This document shows, piece after piece, positions 8,124-13,158 of a DNA stretch of 13,158 nucleotides. Source of the DNA: Candidatus Peregrinibacteria bacterium (GTDB lineage Bacteria; Patescibacteriota; Gracilibacteria; UBA1369; UBA12463); the NCBI GenBank assembly GCA_023245695.1, contig JAHFJT010000012.1, positions 1 to 13,158 on the forward strand. Reading direction: 5' to 3'. Both the position numbers and the translations under genes were made by a program. Position 1 is the stretch's first letter, and each line of letters opens with the position of its first letter. Under the pieces are notes generated by a model. The model did not search any database. It was not told the origin of the DNA and saw only the letters and a list, made by a program, of their open reading frames with translations.

Positions 8124-8453
8124 CTATCGTGCATGATGAACCGTGGCGCGAGCGTGTCGTACTTCACTGGTTTCCATGTTTTCGACGAAGGCGTTGTACA
8201 TCGAACCTACAAGTGCACCAACGGCGAGACCGGCAACGACAGCAACAATCAGTCCGATGAAGAATGTTCCGGCGGTGAGACCCGGATTATTTGCTGCGGC
8301 TGTTGCAGCATTATCAACAGCTGATGAAAAGACGTTTGAGAATCGTGCGGCGATTGACGGAGCGATGATGGCGAGCGCGGCAAGCACCAAATACACAATT
8401 CCCGATGTAGCTGCGAAGGACATTGAAAGTCCTCGAGTATCTAGTTTTTCCAT
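8124..8453 (-). CDS. Small two-helix membrane protein, unknown function
   Basis: The protein has 109 residues with two hydrophobic stretches, about 13-38 and 62-86, separated by an Ala-rich loop that faces the opposite side of the membrane from both ends. The last 20 residues are polar with several His and Arg. The N-terminal MEKLDTRGLSMSFA and the helix ending in GALVGSMYNAF loosely recall the DUF5676 / holin-like small membrane proteins found in many uncultured bacteria, but this is only a resemblance. TATATT at 8482-8487 on the minus strand could be a -10 box giving a leader of about 20-25 nt; no -35 is evident. The gap to the upstream TPR-like gene is 112 bp, so it may be a separate unit. 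Confidence 0.7.
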   Translation of the reverse strand: MEKLDTRGLSMSFAATSGIVYLVLAALAIIAPSIAARFSNVFSSAVDNAATAAANNPGLTAGTFFIGLIVAVVAGLAVGALVGSMYNAFVENMETSEVRHARATVHHAR

Positions 8454-8565
8454 ATTAGGTAATTAAGAATTAAGTCACTACAATATACCTTCTGGCATGG
8501 TGTGGGAACCCGGTAGCCTTGCAATCGGGTTGATGAGTTTGTTATTCATGGAAAAGTTCGCGTTT

Positions 8566-9069
8566 TTAGCCTTCATGCATGGCAGCGAGAATTTTTTGAA
8601 GGCGGTTGTCGATCTGAAGTTCTTCGATGAGTTCGGGGTGTTCGGTACTCATGGCGAGCTGCTTTGCGTCATTGAGCGCGTCGATGGCTTCGTCGTAGTA
8701 TCCCGCAGAGAAGTACACGCCCGCCGTCGTGACGAGGAAGGCGATACCTGGTTTTGGATCATTGTTTTCTACCGTGAGTTCGATACGCGCCTGGTGTGCC
8801 GCGGTCCATGCTTCAAAGAGCTCCTTTGCTTCCGGATCCTCGAGACCACGCTCACAGACGATATCCGTGATCTTCATTTTGGTCGGTTCACTCACCAGTC
8901 GGTTGATCGCCTCTAGAATTTGCGGATCACCCGCGATCATGAGGTACGGCTTATGTGCTTTTCTGAGCGTGACAGCTTCTTGAAGAACACGGGCAAATTT
9001 ACTCAGTCCTGCGGTGAGTTCGGCAATAGTGGGTTCTTGGCGATGTTCTGAGGATTCAGACTGTTGCAT
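8566..9069 (-). CDS. TPR-like helical protein, unknown function
   Basis: This 167-residue soluble protein seems entirely helical. Residues about 112-140 (AGVYFSAGYYDEAIDALNDA) match the A/G-x-x-Y/F and Y-x-x-A pattern of one tetratricopeptide repeat, and the preceding 70-100 region may form another degenerate one. Such folds usually bind partner proteins. The N-terminus is polar and probably disordered (1-14). No catalytic motif or membrane segment is visible. It follows the VOC gene with a 3-bp gap, so the two are almost certainly co-transcribed and may be translationally coupled. I do not recognise the family beyond the TPR-like unit. Confidence 0.75.
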   Translation of the reverse strand: MQQSESSEHRQEPTIAELTAGLSKFARVLQEAVTLRKAHKPYLMIAGDPQILEAINRLVSEPTKMKITDIVCERGLEDPEAKELFEAWTAAHQARIELTVENNDPKPGIAFLVTTAGVYFSAGYYDEAIDALNDAKQLAMSTEHPELIEELQIDNRLQKILAAMHEG

Positions 9070-9072
9070 CTT

Positions 9073-9489
9073 TTATGATTTTTTTCCGGTAATATTTACC
9101 ATCCATCTGATGCCGAACGTGTCTGTCAGCATCCCAAACGTGTCGCCCCATGGTGCCTGCGTCAAAGGTTGCTCGATTTGAGCACCGTCCGAGAGCTTGT
9201 CCCAGTAGCCTTTGAGCTCTGCTTCGGCGTCTCCACTCAAAGAAATTGAAATATTGGTGTTTGGGCTGTATCCCCATTTTTTTGCCGTATCGGATGCCAT
9301 AATCGTTATTCCATTATCTGCGATCAGCATGGCGTGCATGATTTTATTTTCTTCGCTTGGGTCGTGAGGAGCGCCTCCTTCTTTGAAGGTCGTCATAGTA
9401 AGTTTTCCACCAAAAACGTTTGTATAAAGTTCCATGGCTTCCTTGGCATTTCCGTCGAAGGCAATATAGGGATTGAGCCTGCTGTTCAT
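9073..9489 (-). CDS. VOC superfamily protein, PhnB/YjdN-like
   Basis: From ATG 9489 the protein has 138 residues. The start NPYIAFDGNAKEAMELYTNVFGG (6-28) is the signature of PhnB-like (vicinal oxygen chelate fold) proteins. It continues with HAMLIADNGITIMASD near 52-67, a variable middle, and a PWGDTFGMLTDTFGIRW stretch that closes the second beta-alpha-beta half. Length and layout fit the family, often mis-annotated as 3-demethylubiquinone-9 methyltransferase. Substrates of this branch are mostly unknown; the fold can bind a metal, but the ligand set here cannot be confirmed by eye. A longer frame from 9537 would pass into the upstream terminator area and is less likely. A weak TACAAT lies upstream without a good -35. 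It leads a two-gene unit with the TPR-like gene. Confidence 0.85.
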   Translation of the reverse strand: MNSRLNPYIAFDGNAKEAMELYTNVFGGKLTMTTFKEGGAPHDPSEENKIMHAMLIADNGITIMASDTAKKWGYSPNTNISISLSGDAEAELKGYWDKLSDGAQIEQPLTQAPWGDTFGMLTDTFGIRWMVNITGKKS

Positions 9490-9535
9490 GGCATTTCCGT
9501 AAGGAATTGTAAAACTTAAACATAAGGATGCTAGC

Positions 9536-9560
9536 AAAAAACACTACTTTAGCAAGTGTT
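9536..9560 (-). terminator. Weak intrinsic terminator downstream of tRNA-Asn
   Basis: In the minus-strand transcript AACACT (9560-9555) and AGTGTT (9545-9540) form a 6-bp stem with a 9-nt loop, and a run of T follows (9541-9536, partly in the stem). It lies 32 nt past the tRNA 3' end and before the VOC gene. The stem is short and AT-rich, so read-through is likely. Confidence 0.45.
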
Positions 9561-9633
9561 GTGTTTTCTTTAGTCATAGTAACTTTTCAATCTGGCTCCC
9601 CGAGTTGGATTCGAACCAACGACCTACCGGTTA

Positions 9634-10173
9634 CACTTATCTCTAGATTCCTCTAAAGGGTGGACTATATCATCACCATGGCATTTTGCTTTAGGTGCGA
9701 GGCGCTTCCGCTCGATTGCTCGAGAGTACTCCATAAAGGATAGTCTCTGAACCTTTCGCGCATTTTGCGTGACTTGGCTGCGGATTACCCGGTCTGGGCT
9801 TCCCGCAATTCACCTCGTTTTCAACCTACCTTTCGATAGGAAGCTGCACTATGCCTGCATGTACTTCTCTGTGGCAATTTGCGCAAAGCAGGACACATTT
9901 GTCTGCTTCTTTCTGAATTTTCTCCCAAGATCTTGTAAGACCTCGATGTGATAATCCAAATTCTTTTGTCGATCCATCAATATGATGAAGGTCAAAAGCG
10001 CCTGCGCATTTATTGTATCCACAGATGATACACTTACCGCCTTTGTATTCGATGACCATTGTTTTGAGCTTTTTGCGTCTCAATCCAACGGCTTGTTTCA
10101 AATATTCAGCGCGATCGGCATATGTTCTTTTGTCTGGCATATACATGTGTATATACCAACGACTGTGGTTTGT
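9634..10173 (-). ncRNA. Self-splicing group I intron (540 bp) in the tRNA-Asn anticodon loop
   Basis: All four classical elements appear in order: P AATTGCGGGAA (9810-9800), Q AATCCGCAGC (9786-9777), R GTTCAGAGACTA (9752-9741) and S GATATAGTCC (9671-9662). Pairings found by eye are P1 (exon 10180-10174 with 10166-10160), P2 CCTATC/GGTAGG with a GAAA loop (9840-9825), P3 CGAGGTG/CGCCTCG (9817-9811 with 9704-9698), P4 (9808-9803 with 9783-9778), P5, P6, P7 GACTAT/ATAGTC (9745-9740 with 9668-9663), P8 CACC/GGTG (9697-9694 with 9677-9674), and P9 with a GGAA loop (9658-9641). The last nucleotide is G (9634), as expected for omega-G, and the 5' exon ends in U. P8 reads much like that of tRNA introns of the IC3 type, while a GCAA-capped hairpin between P7 and P3' (9724-9711) recalls IA introns. 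The HNH ORF sits between P1 and P2. Confidence 0.93.
9826..10146 (-). CDS. HNH homing endonuclease encoded in the group I intron
   Basis: This 106-residue basic protein has a Zn-binding HNH fold. C39-x-x-C42 (KCIICGYNKC) and C88-x-x-C91 (LLCANC) form the zinc site. DLHHID (52-57) gives the first His pair, and CANCHREVH (88-96) supplies the Asn and the last His of the nuclease core. The N-terminal 35 residues are Lys/Arg-rich and probably bind DNA. Such intron-borne HNH enzymes cut an intronless allele near the insertion site and so promote copying of the intron; the target here would be an uninterrupted tRNA-Asn anticodon arm. A second Met (residue 3) could be the true start. Translation begins 28 nt into the intron, and the stop TAG (9828-9826) lies inside the P2 stem of the ribozyme. 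All nuclease residues look intact, so the element is probably still active. Confidence 0.93.
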   Translation of the reverse strand: MYMPDKRTYADRAEYLKQAVGLRRKKLKTMVIEYKGGKCIICGYNKCAGAFDLHHIDGSTKEFGLSHRGLTRSWEKIQKEADKCVLLCANCHREVHAGIVQLPIER

Positions 10174-10277
10174 ACAGCCGGTTGCTCTACCGCTGAGCTA
10201 TCAGGGAACGAAATGAAAAGGAACAAAAGGGACGGGGACGGGCTCAGTGCACTCGCAAGCTTGTGCATGGCGGGGAA

Positions 10278-10306
10278 ACTATAGCGAACCTGAGGCTGGA
10301 ATTCAA
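10278..10306 (-). promoter_or_regulatory. Sigma70-like promoter for the tRNA-Asn gene
   Basis: On the minus strand TTGAAT (10306-10301) and TATAGT (10283-10278) are separated by exactly 17 bp; they match the consensus at 4/6 and 5/6 positions. The start site would be near 10271, giving a leader of about 64 nt to be removed by RNase P before the tRNA 5' end at 10207. Confidence 0.65.
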
Positions 10307-10361
10307 CCGAATTTCTAGCTTTGCATGCGTGTCTAGACAAGTTTTGTATTTGAGCGCTTCC

Positions 10362-10377
10362 TTGTTCACGTGAACAA
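10362..10377. promoter_or_regulatory. Perfect 16-bp palindrome, possible operator
   Basis: TTGTTCACGTGAACAA is identical to its reverse complement. It lies between the leftward tRNA promoter and the rightward promoter of the small orphan gene. Its length and GTTC-N4-GAAC core suit a dimeric repressor site. No regulator gene is visible nearby, and only one copy is noticed in the window. Confidence 0.4.
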
Positions 10378-10432
10378 ACTAGAGTGGCTTCACGTTTATC
10401 TGTCAATCTGGCTCAATGTATTCACATAAATC

Positions 10433-10461
10433 TTGCCTGAGTGAGGCTTCAGTCGTATATT
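10433..10461 (+). promoter_or_regulatory. Sigma70-like promoter for the 74-residue orphan gene
   Basis: TTGCCT (10433-10438) and TATATT (10456-10461) are spaced by 17 bp, with 4/6 and 5/6 consensus matches. The start would be near 10468, giving a leader of about 23 nt before ATG 10491. Confidence 0.5.
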
Positions 10462-10490
10462 GCCCTTCGTATTCTGTAATTTTTCTTTTT

Positions 10491-10715
10491 ATGAGTTTAC
10501 ACAATAATGATATAGGGCAGGTCCTCGGTTGTATTGAAGTGCAGGAGCGGATGCCGGACGTGACTCTTAAGGTAACTCACCAGGTTCCAGAAGATACCGC
10601 CCAGGTGGATGCCATTGAGATGGCTCTTCGTGAGATGCTCGCTGAAAAAGAGCTTCTTCCTCCGTCCGACTCTGCTGATCTTGCTGGGTATCCGGGATTG
10701 ACTCCGCAGAACTAG
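10491..10715 (+). CDS. Small acidic orphan protein, unknown function
   Basis: The preferred start is ATG 10491, which gives 74 residues and sits just downstream of a plausible promoter; the frame opens at 10416, but its extra 25 residues would overlap that promoter. The protein is soluble and acidic, with a possible beta strand pair (VLGCIEV, DVTLKVTHQV) followed by a helix (AQVDAIEMALREMLAEKELL) and a Pro/Gly-rich tail. I do not recognise a family. It ends 8 bp from the convergent methyltransferase gene. Codon use looks ordinary for the window, and the separate promoter argues that it is real. Confidence 0.6.
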   Translation: MSLHNNDIGQVLGCIEVQERMPDVTLKVTHQVPEDTAQVDAIEMALREMLAEKELLPPSDSADLAGYPGLTPQN

Positions 10716-10723
10716 GGCGAAAA

Positions 10724-12031
10724 CTACTTCTGCCCTGGTACTAGCGCAAAAATCTCTCGGGCGACGAGTTGGTCGTCGCGGTCGTAGATGAGGGTGCGGC
10801 GGTCGAGGGCGTAGCCTTTTGTGAGGGCTTCTTCGGGGGTGAAGCGCTTGAGGATCCAGTTTGGGATGAGTGGGGCGTACTTCAGATGGCCTTCGGCGAT
10901 GGCGATCTCGATGGCTTCGTTCCAGATGTACTCGATGCCGTGTTTGTGGGCGGCGATGGCGAAGACGATCGGGATGTTGAGGGCAGCGAACTTTTGGATG
11001 GCTTTTTTGTAGAGGTCGCCGAGATTTTTTTGGACGACTCGCATCTCTTCGGCGGTCGGTTTTTTCTTGAAGTAGGGGCCGAGGAAGCTCTCGGAGACGA
11101 TCATGGTTGGATGGTATTTTTGCTCGATCGCTTGCGGATTCATGGCGGTGACGTCTTGTTCAAAGGTCTCGTAGGTGGAGTGTTTGGCAGGACCCTCGAA
11201 CTCTTTCTGAACCCAGTCGCAGTTGGTCTGAGCGCCGTCGACGGTCTCGAAACGAATGTCGGAGCCGATACAGTTGATGCCGCACAATAGCGATTCCATA
11301 AGAATGCTGCCGCTACCGCAAAATGGGTCGTACAGTAGACGAGTGTAGCGAGTCGTTCCCGCATTCTGTGCGTTTTCTATGTTTTTCACTAGACCCTCTC
11401 CCATATTGATCATCATCTGGGCGAGCTTTGGAGGAAGCATGCCGGCCTGGTTGTCGCGGTAGGGCTTGTTGTAGTCTCGCTTCGCGTAGATGCGGAAGTC
11501 CTGAGCGGCGACGGTGTAGGCGCCATAGAATTTTCCTTCGATTGAGGCGAAGTTAAACTCTACGCCCTTGTGGATGATGTCCTCGTCGAGCGCAGCAGCG
11601 CTCGCTAAATTGGCATTCGACTTATTCAAATATCGACTCGTGTAGCCGAGTTCTGCAAGATATTTTTTAAAAACTTTTAAGAAATTTGTAGGCAGGCTGT
11701 TATGTCGTTCGTGTAGATTGTAGGTGCTCACGCCGCACAGTACTTTTTTTAAGCTCATAATGTGCGAGTGGACGCCATCGTAGGACTTCTCCACGAGCTC
11801 CTCAAACTGCGGATCACGATCAAAAACTTGATAGATCTTGCAGATCTTCATCGTTCCGCCGATACGTTGGAGGGTAGCGTGGAGATCGCGAACGAGCGGA
11901 TCTTCATCGGACAGCTCCACGACGGCCATCTGGTCCTCAAATGCTTTAATACTTTTTTCACCCCACATGCTTATGACCTCGGCAAGTGACAGTAACGGTT
12001 TTCTCCCTAGTATGAAAAGATATGTGCTCAT
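10724..12031 (-). CDS. Trm11/TrmG10-like tRNA (guanine-N2) methyltransferase with variant motif IV
   Basis: This 435-residue protein has an N-terminal THUMP-like region (about 1-175), the linker KRDYNKPYRDNQAGMLPPKLAQ (184-205), and a Rossmann methyltransferase domain with motif I DPFCGSGSILMES (235-247) and an acidic residue, D258, ending strand 2. This order matches Trm11 and archaeal Trm-G10 enzymes, which methylate the N2 of G10 in tRNA using SAM. Motif IV, normally (D/N)PPY, is here SESFLGP (313-319), so the base-binding residues differ; I recall similar TExxLGP forms in other Patescibacteria, so it may be a lineage variant rather than a dead enzyme. Length is typical. The start at 12031 is supported by the conserved-looking YLFILGRKPLLSLAEV. 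It overlaps head-to-head with a possible small gene. Confidence 0.82.
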   Translation of the reverse strand: MSTYLFILGRKPLLSLAEVISMWGEKSIKAFEDQMAVVELSDEDPLVRDLHATLQRIGGTMKICKIYQVFDRDPQFEELVEKSYDGVHSHIMSLKKVLCGVSTYNLHERHNSLPTNFLKVFKKYLAELGYTSRYLNKSNANLASAAALDEDIIHKGVEFNFASIEGKFYGAYTVAAQDFRIYAKRDYNKPYRDNQAGMLPPKLAQMMINMGEGLVKNIENAQNAGTTRYTRLLYDPFCGSGSILMESLLCGINCIGSDIRFETVDGAQTNCDWVQKEFEGPAKHSTYETFEQDVTAMNPQAIEQKYHPTMIVSESFLGPYFKKKPTAEEMRVVQKNLGDLYKKAIQKFAALNIPIVFAIAAHKHGIEYIWNEAIEIAIAEGHLKYAPLIPNWILKRFTPEEALTKGYALDRRTLIYDRDDQLVAREIFALVPGQK

Positions 12032-12197
12032 TCGGATGACGGTAGGCGAGATCGTGCTCGCGATTATGGCTGGTATCGGCAGTATACTGGCAAGTTTCTT
12101 CCTCGGCTACCTTGTTTTCCGCTTCGAAACCTCGGCAATGGCGAAACCACCGCTTCAGCCGGTGACCGTCAAGGAAGTGTGCACCAGAAACAATTGA
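12012..12197 (+). CDS. Possible small single-pass membrane protein
   Basis: The frame gives 61 residues from ATG 12012, or 53 from ATG 12036. The latter avoids a 20-bp overlap with the divergent methyltransferase start and may be the true one. One clear membrane helix (EIVLAIMAGIGSILASFFLG and a few more) is followed by a short basic-to-polar tail. I recognise no family. It lies 57 bp before the ssb start, in the same direction, and its TGA stop overlaps the -35 of the proposed ssb promoter. The hydrophobic segment is well formed, which supports a real gene, but small frames like this also occur by chance. Confidence 0.45.
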   Translation: MKRYVLIRMTVGEIVLAIMAGIGSILASFFLGYLVFRFETSAMAKPPLQPVTVKEVCTRNN

Positions 12198-12222
12198 GTT
12201 TTGAACTTTGTTTTGTTACAGT
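12194..12222 (+). promoter_or_regulatory. Candidate promoter for ssb
   Basis: TTGAGT (12194-12199) and TACAGT (12217-12222) are 17 bp apart, each matching 4/6 of consensus. The start would be near 12229, about 26 nt before ATG 12255. The evidence is modest. Confidence 0.35.
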
Positions 12223-12254
12223 TCCAACACGTTTTACCCCATAAGTTTTTTTCT

Positions 12255-12725
12255 ATGAGTATGTCATTGAATCGCGTGCAGTTGATCGGAAATGTGACGA
12301 AAGACCCTGAGGTTCGCCAGATTCCTGGAGGAACAACAGTTGCCACTTTTAGCGTCGCTACGAACTTTTCTTGGAAAGACCAGAGCGGTCAGCGTCAGGA
12401 TAAGGCCGAGTTCCACAATCTTGTGGCTTGGAGGAAGCTTGGTGAGATCTGCGCACAGTACGTTCGAAAGGGAAGCAAGATTTTCGTCGAAGGACGGATC
12501 CAGTCTCGAGAGTGGGAAGGCCAAGACGGCGTAAAGCGATATCGAACCGAGATTATTCTCGACAACATGATTATGCTCGACAAGAAGGGTGCACCTATGG
12601 AGGGTGGCAACTTCTCTTCTTCATCAGAAGATGCTGGAGAGCGAGAGCACGCTGCGATCAAGCCTTCTGCAGGCGCAGCAACCGATATGGAAGAGGAGAT
12701 CTCGATCGAGGATCTTCCGTTCTAA
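12255..12725 (+). CDS. ssb: Single-stranded DNA-binding protein
   Basis: From ATG 12255 the protein has 156 residues; ATG 12261 (MSLNRVQLIG) is equally plausible. The OB fold is plain: LNRVQLIGNVTKDPEVR, then GTTVATFSVATN, AEFHNLVAWRKLGEICAQY, and VEGRIQSREWEGQDG. The C-terminal third is a flexible Gly/Ser/Ala and acidic linker ending in EDLPF, the conserved tip that binds partner proteins of replication and repair. SSB coats single-stranded DNA as a tetramer during replication, recombination and repair. The frame opens further upstream (12201), but the extra residues do not belong to the fold. The gene seems monocistronic, and a hairpin lies 49 nt after its stop. Confidence 0.97.
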   Translation: MSMSLNRVQLIGNVTKDPEVRQIPGGTTVATFSVATNFSWKDQSGQRQDKAEFHNLVAWRKLGEICAQYVRKGSKIFVEGRIQSREWEGQDGVKRYRTEIILDNMIMLDKKGAPMEGGNFSSSSEDAGEREHAAIKPSAGAATDMEEEISIEDLPF

Positions 12726-12751
12726 TACGGGTACGGGATCGGGAACTTTTT

Positions 12752-12988
12752 TCACCTTCGGTGAAATATAAAAAGGCATCTGTTACAAGAATATAAAAGT
12801 AACAGATGCCTCTTTAGACCGTCTTTCGTTATTGTTCCCATCTGACGCAAATAAGGTACGTGCGCAGGTGAAGCAATAATGAGAGTTGGTGCATATGGAA
12901 TATCGACGATTTTTCCATACGCTCCGCGAATCGGAGTAGTTCCCTGCCTTTCTTCGGTGTCTTGTTTAGAGATGAGGGTCACCTTCAT
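12752..12988 (-). CDS. Doubtful small ORF reading through a terminator hairpin
   Basis: The frame gives 78 residues. The first 58 (MKVTLISKQDTEERQ and so on, then VDIPYAPTLIIASPAHVPYL) have the composition of a real small alpha/beta protein, and the ATG is preceded by an A-rich stretch (AAAACAAAAACAAAATAG) that could be a leader. The last 20 codons, however, are the arms and loop of the hairpin at 12774-12811, which would be an unusual place to keep coding. A stop in another frame (TAA, complement of 12815-12817) occurs just before the hairpin, so a recent frameshift may have extended the frame. I recognise no family. Confidence 0.4.
   Translation of the reverse strand: MKVTLISKQDTEERQGTTPIRGAYGKIVDIPYAPTLIIASPAHVPYLRQMGTITKDGLKRHLLLLYSCNRCLFIFHRR
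12770..12811. terminator. Strong hairpin terminator, best on the minus strand, possibly shared with ssb
   Basis: AGGCATCTGTTAC (12774-12786) and GTAACAGATGCCT (12799-12811) form a perfect 13-bp stem with a 12-nt loop. On the minus strand it is followed by TTTTTATATTT, a good U-tract; on the plus strand only CTTT follows. A smaller TTTCACC/GGTGAAA hairpin lies just left of it, at about 12749-12765. Placed between ssb and a minus-strand frame, it could end both transcripts. Confidence 0.75.
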
Positions 12989-13158
12989 CTATTTTGTTTT
13001 TGTTTTTGTGTCTCTTCCGTATTTGAGAAGAAGACAATGGGGAACATTTTTGAGTGAGGGCAGGTATCGTCGTACCTATGATCGAAAAGTAGGGAAGGTG
13101 AGGATTGAGGCCGTGGTTCTCAAGCCCCTGCTCCCGTACTCTTCGTTCGCCTCTGAGC
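12989..13158. other. Right edge without a supported gene
   Basis: The stretch begins with a T-rich run (TTTTGTTTTTGTTTTTG), which may be the A-rich leader of the minus-strand ORF. A plus-strand frame from ATG 12879 stays open to the edge, and two minus-strand frames are partly open, but none has a recognisable motif. AGA-AGA-AGA codons in the plus frame are unlike the neighbours. No tRNA arm or repeat was found. Confidence 0.4.

Larger units (their letters stand above)
9593..10207 (-). tRNA. tRNA-Asn(GUU) interrupted by a group I intron; CCA encoded
   Basis: The 5' exon is 10207-10174 and the 3' exon 9633-9593. Joined, they give a 75-nt class I tRNA. The acceptor arms TCCCTGA and TCGGGGA pair in all seven positions (one G-U). 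The D arm is GCTC/GAGC, the anticodon stem ACCGG/CCGGT, the variable loop AGGTC, and the T arm GTTGG-TTCGAAT-CCAAC. The discriminator is G and CCA is encoded (9595-9593). The anticodon loop reads CTGTTAA after joining, so the anticodon is GTT (Asn); G73 and the TCC start also match bacterial tRNA-Asn. The intron lies between U35 and U36. A Tyr reading (GTA) would need another splice site without a terminal G and a long variable arm, which is absent. The product depends on splicing. Promoter at 10278-10306. Confidence 0.92.

Noticed and set aside
8507..8531. Inverted repeat AACCCG...CGGGTT in the 112-bp gap after the TPR-like gene
   Set aside because: The stem is short with a 13-nt loop and no T-run on either strand, so it is not called a terminator.
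9593..10207. Reading the split tRNA as tRNA-Tyr(GUA)
   Set aside because: It would need the intron to end in T instead of G, and bacterial tRNA-Tyr has a long variable arm, while this one has five nucleotides.
9594..10207. CRISPR, insertion sequence or prophage explanation for the accessory DNA
   Set aside because: No direct repeats, transposase, integrase or att-like duplication is seen; the intron alone explains the inserted sequence.
10706..10733. GCAGAA...TTCTGC inverted repeat between the convergent orphan gene and methyltransferase
   Set aside because: It has a 16-nt loop, no T-run, and overlaps both stop codons; probably chance.
12879..13158. Plus-strand frame from ATG 12879 (or 12972) open to the right edge
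   Set aside because: It begins antisense to the minus-strand ORF, passes a T-rich run coding for alternating Phe/Val, uses consecutive AGA codons rare in the neighbours, and shows no known motif. It cannot be excluded without sequence to the right.
13076..13158. Minus-strand partial frame entering from the right edge and ending at TAG 13076-13078
   Set aside because: Only 27 codons are visible with no motif; too little to call a gene.

Overview
This window probably comes from a member of the Candidate Phyla Radiation (Patescibacteria). The support is a small PQ-loop-like membrane protein of a type I associate with Parcubacteria-like genomes, two S-layer-homology (SLH) surface proteins, a Trm11-like methyltransferase with a non-standard motif IV, and tight gene packing with almost no Shine-Dalgarno motifs. 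TGA is used as an ordinary stop at 8114-8116, so this is not the TGA=Gly code of Gracilibacteria. The placement rests on protein character only.

Layout. Positions 1-5771 (minus strand) look like one envelope operon read right to left: a CNNM/CorC-type membrane protein with CBS domains, an SLH protein with two Fn3-like domains, a membrane-anchored methyltransferase resembling the FAM173 (ATPSCKMT/ANTKMT) family, a NodB polysaccharide deacetylase, and a membrane-anchored alpha-2-macroglobulin cut by the left window edge. Gaps between these genes are 27-53 bp. A 107-bp divergent region separates them from a plus-strand group (5879-8116): an SLH protein with a CAP domain, a DUF1801 protein and the PQ-loop-like membrane protein. 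A minus-strand group follows (8124-9489): a small two-helix membrane protein, a TPR-like protein and a VOC/PhnB-like protein.

The most striking part is 9593-10207 (minus strand). It is a tRNA-Asn(GUU) gene split in its anticodon loop by a 540-bp group I intron. The intron has recognisable P, Q, R and S elements, a terminal G, and pairings P1 to P9. It encodes a 106-residue HNH endonuclease whose last codons and stop form the P2 stem. A good sigma70-like promoter lies upstream and a weak terminator downstream.

To the right are a perfect 16-bp palindrome, a promoter with a 74-residue orphan protein, a Trm11-like THUMP/RNA methyltransferase (minus), a possible small membrane protein overlapping its start, and single-stranded DNA-binding protein (plus). 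A strong hairpin terminator follows, inside the 3' part of a doubtful minus-strand ORF. The last 170 bases hold no gene that I can support.

Taken together, the left half is about the cell surface: S-layer attachment, wall modification and a protease trap. The right half is information processing: tRNA, tRNA modification and SSB, with a mobile intron inserted in the tRNA gene.
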